Source of the DNA: Rhizobacter sp.
GTDB taxonomy: Bacteria > Pseudomonadota > Gammaproteobacteria > Burkholderiales > Burkholderiaceae_C
NCBI GenBank assembly: GCA_014380155.1
Contig: JACMKJ010000590.1
Location: forward strand, 1 to 5,651
Length of the DNA stretch: 5,651 bases
Direction: 5' to 3'
Shown: positions 1 to 5,241 of the stretch, piece after piece
How the letters are laid out: the number at the start of each line of letters is the position of its first letter
How positions within the stretch are numbered: position 1 is the stretch's first letter
Translations under genes and position numbers: made by a program
Notes under the pieces: generated by a model
What the model was told of the DNA's origin: nothing
Databases searched by the model: none
What the model saw: the letters and a program-made list of their open reading frames with translations, nothing else

Positions 1-907
1 GCGCGAGCGCCTGGCCCAGAAACTCGGCGCCAACAAGACCGTCGAGAGCAACGACCCTGCCGTGCTGCGCGTGGTGGCTCGCCCCACGGCAGCCACCGGC
101 GCGGTGCAGGTGGGGGGTGCGACGGCGGTGTCGCCAGGGGTGCATCCCGAGCCAGGTATCCACTGGAGCGAACCGCGCCGCGCCGCAACACCAGCGGCCA
201 AACCGCCGGCTGCGCCCAAGCGGCCCGCGCATGGCGGGCACTGGGCCTACCAGGGTGAAGGTGGGCCCGAGCACTGGGGCCAGATGAAGCCCGAGTTTTC
301 GACCTGCTCGAGCGGCAAGCGGCAAAGCCCGATCGACATCCGCGATGGCATCTCGGTGCAGCTCGACCCGGTGCAGTTCGACTACAAGCCGAGCAACTTC
401 CGCGTCATCGACAACGGCCACACGGTGCAGGTGAACCTGGCGCCGGGCAACAGCATCGAGGTGATGGGCCGGCGTTTCGAGCTGGTGCAGTTTCACTTCC
501 ATCGCCCGTCGGAGGAGCGCATCAACGGCCGCCAGTTCGACATGGTCGCCCACCTGGTGCACAAAGACCTCGAAGGCAAGCTGGCCGTGGTGGCCGTGTT
601 GCTCGACCGTGGCAGCGTGCAGCCCATCGTGCAGACGGTGTGGAACAACCTGCCGCTGGAAAAAGGCGAGGAGCAACCCGCCAAGGCCATGATCGACCTC
701 AACGGCCTGCTGCCCGCCGAGCGTGGCTACTTCACCTACATGGGCTCGCTCACCACGCCGCCCTGCAGCGAAGGCGTGCTGTGGATGGTGATGCAGACGC
801 CGGTGTCGATCTCTTCCGAGCAGATCGGCATCTTCTCGCGGCTGTACCCGATGAATGCGCGGCCGATCCAGTCGGCCAGCGGTCGCTTGATCAAGGGGTC
901 GAACTGA
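1..907 (+). CDS. Alpha-class carbonic anhydrase, periplasmic (5' end outside window)
   Basis: The product interconverts CO2 and bicarbonate with a catalytic zinc, probably in the periplasm. The frame is open from the first full codon (position 2), so the true start and any signal peptide lie upstream; a GTG at 62 is possible but would give no export signal. The visible N-terminal part (to about position 235) is a helical piece followed by a Pro/Ala-rich linker. The catalytic domain then runs from HWAYQGEGGPEHW through SPIDI, the proton-shuttle-type His of NGH (419-421), the zinc ligands of HFH (494-496 and 500-502) and HLVH (551-553), to SLTTPPCSE with the active-site Thr. Two Cys (305-307 and 764-766) match the disulfide common in exported alpha enzymes. 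The Glu that normally sits two residues before the third His ligand is Val here (545-547). The family assignment is very secure; cell location is inferred. Confidence 0.93.
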   Translation, partial: RERLAQKLGANKTVESNDPAVLRVVARPTAATGAVQVGGATAVSPGVHPEPGIHWSEPRRAATPAAKPPAAPKRPAHGGHWAYQGEGGPEHWGQMKPEFSTCSSGKRQSPIDIRDGISVQLDPVQFDYKPSNFRVIDNGHTVQVNLAPGNSIEVMGRRFELVQFHFHRPSEERINGRQFDMVAHLVHKDLEGKLAVVAVLLDRGSVQPIVQTVWNNLPLEKGEEQPAKAMIDLNGLLPAERGYFTYMGSLTTPPCSEGVLWMVMQTPVSISSEQIGIFSRLYPMNARPIQSASGRLIKGSN

Positions 908-923
908 GGTTCGAGCGGGCTCG

Positions 924-2909
924 ATGTCGCTTCTTTCGAACCGTACTGCGCGGCCCACGCTCGCGACCTGGTTGTTCCTGGGCGCCATGGGTGCCACCGT
1001 TGCCGCCGTGCTCACCTGCACCCTGGTGATCGACAGCTTCGTGCGCGTCGAAGCCCGCCAGCAGGCCACACGCTATCTGCAGACCAACGCCGATGCCCTG
1101 CGTGACGCGCTCGACCGCGGCATGGCGCAGCACTATGAAGAAGTGAGCGTGATCGCTCAGCTCGACCAGGTGGCACGCAGCGGCGACATGCCGGCCGTGC
1201 GCCGCACACTGGAGCAGGTGCGCGCGAGCTTCCCGCAGTTCACTTGGATCGGCCTCACCGACGCGCAAGGCGTGGTCGTGGCTTCGGTGGATGGCCTGCT
1301 GCAGGGCGCCAATGTCGCGGCGCGGCCGTGGTTCACCGGCGCACAGCGCGCTGGTTTCGTGGGCGACGTGCACAGCGCGGTGTTGCTGGAGAAGCTGTTG
1401 CCCAGACAGTCGGAGCCCTGGCGCTTTGTCGACATCGCCACCCCGGTGCACAACAACCAAGGTGAGCCGAGTGGCGTGCTCGGTGTTCACCTGAGCTGGA
1501 CCTGGGCGGCGAAGATCAAGCTGGAGCTGGTCGACCAGGTGATCGAACAACACCACGCCGAAGCCTTGGTTCTGGGCACGGATGGCACCGTGTTGCTCGG
1601 CTCGCCTGCGCTGCAAGGCAAGAAGCTGCCGACACAAGGCGGCTTGCTCGTCGTGGAGTCGAAGACCCGTGGCTCGGGCCGCTACCCCGGCCTGGGCTGG
1701 AACGTGGTGCTGCGCCAGCCGGAGGCCGTCGCGATGGCGCAATTCCGCACATTGCAGCAGCGCACCCTGCTGGCCGCCGGAGTGTTGTGCCTTTTGCTGG
1801 CGCCGCTGTTGTGGCTGCTGGCCCGCCGGCTGGCGGCGCCGATGCGGGAATTGACGGCGCGGCTCGACACCGGCAGCACCACCCCGTCAGAACACAGCCC
1901 GCTGTACCGCGAGGCCGAGTTGCTGGGCGAGGCCTTGACACGCTACGCGCAGCGCCAGGCCGAAGACGCGGCGCGCCTGCGCGAGCTCAATGCCACGCTC
2001 GAAGCACGCGTGACGCAGCGCACCGCAGCGCTCGCCGGCAGCGAGCAACGCCTGCGCACCATCACCAACAACCTGCCGGTGCTGATCGCGTACATCGACA
2101 ACAACCAGCGCTATGGGTTCTGCAACGGCACCTACGAGGCATGGTTCGGCCTCGATCCCGCCGGCATCGTGGGCCGCACCGTCGAAGAGACGCTGGGTGC
2201 CGAGGTCTACGCGCCGCGCAAGCCGCTGCTGGAGCGTGCGCTGGCCGGCGAGCGCATGGAGTTCGAGATGATCAGCGCGCCCCTGGGCGTGAAGCGCCAC
2301 ACCCACACCACCTACCTGCCCGACGTGGCGGACGATGGCACCGTGCATGGCATCTATGCGCTGGTGATCGACGTCACCGCGATGAAAGCCGCCGAAGAGC
2401 AGCTCATGCTCATGGCGCGCACCGACACGCTCACCGGCTTGCCCAACCGCCTGTGCTTCAACGAGCGGCTCAACGACGCCCTGGCGCGCAGCCGCCGCAG
2501 CGGCAAGCCACTCGCCTTGCTGTTTCTCGACGTCGACAAGTTCAAGCTCATCAACGACACCCTGGGCCATGGCGCGGGCGACGAGGTGCTTCGGCTGTTC
2601 GGCCAACGCCTGCTGAGCTGCGTGCGCGAAACCGACACCGTGGCCCGCCTGGCCGGTGACGAGTTCGTGGTGATCCTGGAGGAGCTGCACACCCCGGCCG
2701 AACCGCAGTTCATCGCACGCAAGATCATTGCCGCCATCAACCGCAGCTTCGAGCTGCAAGAGGGGCTGTGGGACGCGAGCACCAGCATTGGCATCGCGTT
2801 CCATGCCGAAGGCAATGCCCAGCCGGCGGCCTTGCTCGCCGCGGCCGACCGGGCGCTTTACGAAGCCAAGGCCGGCGGGCGCAACACCTTCCGCCTGGCG
2901 GCCATGTGA
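924..2909 (+). CDS. Membrane diguanylate cyclase: Cache - PAS - GGDEF (AGDEF variant)
   Basis: A 661-residue inner-membrane sensor predicted to make cyclic di-GMP from two GTP. Order: TM1 about 13-36; a periplasmic Cache-like domain about 40-275 (WIGLTDAQG, ARPWF, FVDIATPV); TM2 about 281-300; a juxtamembrane helix/coiled coil about 303-375; a PAS domain about 376-495 ending DVTAMKAAEEQ; and a GGDEF domain from DTLTGLPNR (501-509). The metal-binding FLDVDKFK and the ADRALYEAKAGGRN end are intact. The signature is AGDEF (577-581) in place of GGDEF. An RETD inhibitory site (568-571) sits five residues before it, so product inhibition is expected. AGDEF cyclases can be active (VCA0965 of Vibrio cholerae is a reported case), so synthesis remains the best guess. 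There is no EAL domain. The ATG lies 16 bases after the carbonic anhydrase stop, with a GAGG at 906-909 at rather long spacing, which suggests one transcript. The ligand is unknown. Confidence 0.92.
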   Translation: MSLLSNRTARPTLATWLFLGAMGATVAAVLTCTLVIDSFVRVEARQQATRYLQTNADALRDALDRGMAQHYEEVSVIAQLDQVARSGDMPAVRRTLEQVRASFPQFTWIGLTDAQGVVVASVDGLLQGANVAARPWFTGAQRAGFVGDVHSAVLLEKLLPRQSEPWRFVDIATPVHNNQGEPSGVLGVHLSWTWAAKIKLELVDQVIEQHHAEALVLGTDGTVLLGSPALQGKKLPTQGGLLVVESKTRGSGRYPGLGWNVVLRQPEAVAMAQFRTLQQRTLLAAGVLCLLLAPLLWLLARRLAAPMRELTARLDTGSTTPSEHSPLYREAELLGEALTRYAQRQAEDAARLRELNATLEARVTQRTAALAGSEQRLRTITNNLPVLIAYIDNNQRYGFCNGTYEAWFGLDPAGIVGRTVEETLGAEVYAPRKPLLERALAGERMEFEMISAPLGVKRHTHTTYLPDVADDGTVHGIYALVIDVTAMKAAEEQLMLMARTDTLTGLPNRLCFNERLNDALARSRRSGKPLALLFLDVDKFKLINDTLGHGAGDEVLRLFGQRLLSCVRETDTVARLAGDEFVVILEELHTPAEPQFIARKIIAAINRSFELQEGLWDASTSIGIAFHAEGNAQPAALLAAADRALYEAKAGGRNTFRLAAM

Positions 2910-3118
2910 AACGCGGCGACGCACCGGCGTCGTGCGGCCCGCCCCACGAAAGCGCCTAAACGGTGCGTCGCCGAGTGCTTGAGCCAGCCGAAGACGTGGC
3001 AGGTTTCGATGCACTCGGCCAGGTGGCATTGCGGCACGCCGGTGCCGGTGTCTGTCGTGAGCATGGCCACATTGTTGCAAGCGCCGGCTCGCCCTGAGAG
3101 GCCGGCAGGCACGCTCAC
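2858..3118 (-). CDS. Doubtful small ORF downstream of the truncated regulator
   Basis: An 86-codon frame with a GTG start (3118-3116) that overlaps the regulator's TGA by the four bases GTGA, the usual geometry of translational coupling. I do not recognise the product. Its first ~53 codons end in G or C in about 44 cases, which resembles real genes of this genome and is richer than the other frames I read through here. This stretch holds four Cys and several His (CHLAECIETCH near residues 31-41). After that the frame runs through the 13-bp inverted repeat and 52 bases antisense into the end of the diguanylate cyclase, which argues against an intact gene. It may be a remnant of a third operon gene, or chance. 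No membrane segment or signal peptide is visible. Confidence 0.22.
   Translation of the reverse strand: MSVPAGLSGRAGACNNVAMLTTDTGTGVPQCHLAECIETCHVFGWLKHSATHRLGAFVGRAARRRCVAAFHMAARRKVLRPPALAS
2914..2973. repeat. 13-bp perfect inverted repeat between convergent genes, possible terminator
   Basis: CGGCGACGCACCG (2914-2926) is exactly complementary to CGGTGCGTCGCCG (2961-2973), with a 34-base spacer. The spacer holds a smaller nested hairpin, TCGTG (2930-2934) with CACGA (2945-2949). It begins five bases after the diguanylate cyclase stop and lies between genes transcribed towards each other, which is where a two-way terminator would sit. There is no real T-run on the plus strand and only TTT after the stem on the minus strand, so it is not a textbook intrinsic terminator. 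The pairing is seen directly; the role is inferred. Confidence 0.5.
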
Positions 3119-3324
3119 GACGACGGCGTCTCGTTGAGCATCAACCAGTAGCGCCGCGCGGCGTAGGCGCCTTCGCAGAACAAAAACTCAAGCGCCTCGG
3201 CGCCGTCGCGCACCACGTGGATGCGGTTGACGATGTTGGCCTTGCGCAGGCCGCGCAGCGTCATCTCCACGTCGAGCCGGTTGTCTTCGACGATCAGGAT
3301 CTCGAACGCTTCGACGCTGCTCAT
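3115..3324 (-). CDS. Rcp-type response regulator with internal deletion (probably non-functional)
   Basis: A CheY-like single-domain receiver of the Rcp type that partners phytochrome-like and PAS kinases. Only 69 codons remain, against roughly 140-150 in the family. Residues 8-54 are a good receiver N-terminus: EILIVEDN carries the acidic pair E13/D14, followed by DVEMTLRGLRKAN and VVRDGAEALEFLF-EGAY. The frame then passes at residues 55-58 straight into YWLMLNETPSS, which matches the usual end of this family (YWL-LNEPP). About 75-80 residues are missing, including the phosphoacceptor Asp (in the usual LLDLKLPK segment), the conserved Thr/Ser and the Lys. It cannot be phosphorylated in the normal way and probably does not fold as a receiver. 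The start is well supported: ATG overlaps the kinase stop as ATGA (3324-3321). It could equally be listed as a pseudogene; an assembly collapse is also possible. Confidence 0.75.
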   Translation of the reverse strand: MSSVEAFEILIVEDNRLDVEMTLRGLRKANIVNRIHVVRDGAEALEFLFCEGAYAARRYWLMLNETPSS

Positions 3325-4937
3325 TCGGGCCCCCTTTCGTCTTCACCGAGCGTGAAATAGAAGGTAGCTCCGCGGCCCACTTCGCCCTCGGCGCGCACCT
3401 CGCCGCCGTGGCGCTGCACGATGCGCTGCACGATGGCCAGGCCCACGCCCGTGCCCTCGAATTCATCGCTGCGGTGCAGGCGCTCGAACACGCCAAACAG
3501 CTTGTGCACGTATTGCATGTCGAAGCCGGCGCCGTTGTCGCGCACGAAGAATTCGGTCGCGCCGTCGGCTCTGCTTTGGCTGCCCACTTCGATGACGGCC
3601 TTGGGGCTTTGGCTGGTGTACTTGATGGCGTTGCCGATCAGGTTGATCCAGACCTGGCGCAGCAGCGAGAGATCGCCATCGCAGTCGGCCAGCTCGCCCA
3701 GGCGCCATTCGATCTGGCGGCCCTCGCGCTGCGCGGCCAGGGTGTCGAATGCGCTGCCCACCAGCTGCAGGCTGTTGATGCGGCGGCGGGTGAGTGCCTG
3801 GCGGCCCAGGCGCGAGAAGGCCAGCAGGTCGTCGATCAGGTGCCCCATCTTTTGCGCCGTGCTCCGGATGATGCCCAGGTAGCGCTTCCCCTCGTCTGGC
3901 AGCAGCTTGCCGTGCTCTTCGAGCAGCACCTGCGAAAAGCCGTCGAGCGCGCGCAGTGGTGCTCGCAGGTCGTGCGACACCGAGTAGCTGAAGGCCTCGA
4001 TCTCTTTCACCGCCGCCTGCAGCTCGGCCGTGCGCTCGATCACGCGCCGTTCCAGCTCGCTGTTCAGGCGCACGATCTCTTCTTGGGTGTGGTGCCGTTC
4101 GGTGATGTCGGTGATCGTGCCGTGCCACAAAAAGCTGCCGTTGCTCTGGGCCATGGGCGTGGCGTGGCCCTCCAGCCAGCGAACGGCTCCGTCGTCGAGC
4201 CTCACCCGAAACTCGGTCCGCCAAGTGCTCAGGTGGCGCGAGGATTCATCCAGCCTTTCGTTGATCTGGGAGATGTCGTCGGGGTGGATGCGCTCCCAGG
4301 CCGGGGCGCCGTCTTTGTCGAGCGGCATGCCCGGCAGGCCGAAAAGCTCTGCCATGCGCGGCCCGCCATACGGCACGCTGAGCTGGCCGTGACGGTTGCG
4401 TCTGAAGGAGCACAGCACGCCGGGTGCCACCGCGGCAATGGCCGCCAGGCGCTGCTGGGCGACGAGCAGGCTGGCGTCGGCCCGCTTGCGCTCGGTGATG
4501 TCTTCGCTGATGCCGGTGCAGCGCCCCACGTGGGGGTTCGACGCGAGCGGGGGGTGGCCCAGGCTGTGCAACCAGCGCTGGCTGCCGTCCGCGCGAACCA
4601 GCCGGTATTCAACGTCGAAGCAGGGCGTGAGCGGCGACGCGACCCAGCACGCGAAGGCCGTGGTGACCTTGTCGCGGTCGTCCGGGTGCACCCGGGTCAG
4701 CCAGATACGCGAGTCGGCATACAGCGCCTCGGCCGAGATGCCCCAGAGCGACTCGAAGGCGGGGCTCACGTAGTGCACCTGCTCGCGCGGCTGGGTGTCG
4801 ATCACCCACAACACATGCCGCTCGGCGGCCACGAACTGGGTGAACAGATCCGCCATTTCCTGCATGGACAAGGGCGTGGCCTGCACAGGGGCGGTGCCCA
4901 GGCTTGGCCTCGCGGGGGGTGGCAGGCTCTGCTTCAT
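3321..4937 (-). CDS. Soluble PAS-PAS sensor histidine kinase
   Basis: A 538-residue cytoplasmic two-component kinase that should autophosphorylate on His and pass the phosphate to a receiver. Order: PAS1 about 28-150 (ends DITERKRA), PAS2 about 155-283 (ends DITERHH), a coiled coil about 284-312, HisKA with the H-box FSYSVSHDLRAPLRALDGFS (His322), and a HATPase with N-box NLIGNAIKY (Asn436), G1 box DNGAGFD (Asp467) and G2 box GTGVGLA. All catalytic motifs are intact. No membrane segment is present, so the signal is internal; no cofactor can be read from the PAS sequences. The frame is open up to an ATG at 5135, but the extra 66 residues look non-coding and their first codon lies on the sigma-54 promoter of the opposite gene. 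I therefore chose the ATG at 4937 (MKQSLPPPARPS), although its ribosome site is weak. An ATG at 4865 also remains possible. It is translationally coupled to the truncated regulator. Confidence 0.9.
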   Translation of the reverse strand: MKQSLPPPARPSLGTAPVQATPLSMQEMADLFTQFVAAERHVLWVIDTQPREQVHYVSPAFESLWGISAEALYADSRIWLTRVHPDDRDKVTTAFACWVASPLTPCFDVEYRLVRADGSQRWLHSLGHPPLASNPHVGRCTGISEDITERKRADASLLVAQQRLAAIAAVAPGVLCSFRRNRHGQLSVPYGGPRMAELFGLPGMPLDKDGAPAWERIHPDDISQINERLDESSRHLSTWRTEFRVRLDDGAVRWLEGHATPMAQSNGSFLWHGTITDITERHHTQEEIVRLNSELERRVIERTAELQAAVKEIEAFSYSVSHDLRAPLRALDGFSQVLLEEHGKLLPDEGKRYLGIIRSTAQKMGHLIDDLLAFSRLGRQALTRRRINSLQLVGSAFDTLAAQREGRQIEWRLGELADCDGDLSLLRQVWINLIGNAIKYTSQSPKAVIEVGSQSRADGATEFFVRDNGAGFDMQYVHKLFGVFERLHRSDEFEGTGVGLAIVQRIVQRHGGEVRAEGEVGRGATFYFTLGEDERGPE

Positions 4938-5021
4938 TGGCTTGTGGCGCAGTTCCGGGCCGGCTTGTGGCCAGCGCAACCAAATGGCAAAGCGATTTTG
5001 CGCCGCCCTGCGCGACGACCA

Positions 5022-5053
5022 CCCCCGGGGAGACGAGCAACCCATCCCGGGGG
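5022..5053. repeat. Paired CCCGGG palindromes forming an 8-bp inverted repeat
   Basis: CCCCCGGG (5022-5029) and CCCGGGGG (5046-5053) are exact inverted copies separated by 16 bases. Each arm contains the self-complementary CCCGGG, and their centres are 22 bases apart, about two helical turns. Relative to the predicted sigma-54 start they lie near -118 and -96, a typical place for activator binding. Such GC-only words are common in GC-rich DNA, so the role is a guess. Confidence 0.25.
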
Positions 5054-5117
5054 CCTGCAGCGCAGCAAATTCTTGCCCCGACCTGGTGCCCGCCCGATGG
5101 GGTCCCCGCACAGTCAG

Positions 5118-5134
5118 TTGGCACAAGCATTGCA
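5118..5134 (+). promoter_or_regulatory. Sigma-54 (RpoN) -24/-12 promoter for the BMP gene
   Basis: TTGGCACAAGCATTGCA matches the sigma-54 consensus TGGCAC-R-N4-TTGCW at every fixed position. The invariant GG (5120-5121) and GC (5132-5133) are 12 bases apart, as required. The predicted transcription start is near 5145, leaving a ~97-base leader before the ATG at 5242. TTGGCA with TATACA would be spaced only 13 bases, so a sigma-70 reading fits poorly. Promoters of this class need an ATP-driven enhancer-binding activator such as NtrC, so the downstream gene is probably induced under a specific condition, plausibly nitrogen limitation. Confidence 0.72.
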
Positions 5135-5143
5135 TGTATACAA
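5134..5143. promoter_or_regulatory. Possible GntR-type operator overlapping the -12 region
   Basis: ATGTATACAA contains the perfect 8-base palindrome TGTATACA (5135-5142) and differs at one base from TTGTATACAA, which fits the TNGTNNNACNA form of FadR-subfamily GntR operators. It lies between the -12 element and the predicted start site, where a bound repressor would block the promoter. It also stands out as an AT-rich patch in GC-rich surroundings. No regulator gene is in the window, so this is inferred from pattern and position only. Confidence 0.3.
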
Positions 5144-5229
5144 GAAGGTGTTCAAACCAGCCTCGCGTCGGTGCGTTTCTTCGGGCACGACTCCTGCGGA
5201 GGCCTCTTCAACAACGGCAGGCCAGGCAC

Positions 5230-5234
5230 AGGAG
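5230..5234 (+). promoter_or_regulatory. Ribosome binding site of the BMP gene
   Basis: AGGAG lies seven bases before the ATG at 5242. It is the best Shine-Dalgarno match in the window and fixes the start of the substrate-binding protein, in agreement with the Tat signal that begins there. Confidence 0.75.
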
Positions 5235-5241
5235 CGCAGCG

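Larger units (their letters stand above)
4938..5241. other. Divergent intergenic region between the kinase and BMP genes
   Basis: About 304 bases separate the chosen kinase start from the BMP gene. The right-hand half carries the sigma-54 promoter, a palindrome overlapping it and a ~97-base leader. The left half carries two CCCGGG-centred palindromes. I found no convincing sigma-70 promoter for the kinase on the minus strand, and no tRNA, riboswitch or other gene. The kinase frame stays open through the left half, so part of it could be coding if the kinase starts further upstream. Confidence 0.6.

Noticed and set aside
891..1742. 283-codon open frame on the minus strand
   Set aside because: It is antisense to the Cache domain region of the cyclase, with no recognisable motif and an overlap with the end of the carbonic anhydrase gene.
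1787..2659. 290-codon plus-strand frame inside the cyclase gene
   Set aside because: It is an out-of-frame reading of the cyclase, with Arg/Ala/His/Pro-rich composition typical of a shifted frame.
2953..2973. GCGCCTAAAC next to the inverted repeat, resembling an integron attC end
   Set aside because: No GTTRRRY core partner is present at the other end and no cassette or integrase is visible.
1887..3080. 397-codon open frame on the minus strand
   Set aside because: It is antisense to the PAS-GGDEF gene, is rich in His/Arg/Ala as such shadows are in GC-rich DNA, and shows no domain.
3411..3434. Exact tandem copy of GCGCTGCACGAT
   Set aside because: It encodes IVQRIVQR after the kinase G2 box, a pattern common in histidine kinases, so protein constraint and codon bias explain it.
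4998..5016. Possible NtrC site around TTGCGCCGCCCTGCGCG
   Set aside because: The left half resembles TGCACC but the right half does not match GGTGCA, so it fails as a dyad.
4938..5135. Extending the kinase by 66 residues to the ATG at 5135
   Set aside because: The added stretch (Cys/Arg/Pro/Trp-rich, no domain) looks like translated intergenic DNA, and its ATG lies on the -12 element of the opposite sigma-54 promoter. The PAS domain begins well after 4937.
5118..5142. Sigma-70 promoter TTGGCA / TATACA
   Set aside because: The spacing is only 13 bases, far from 16-18, whereas the sigma-54 reading has perfect spacing.
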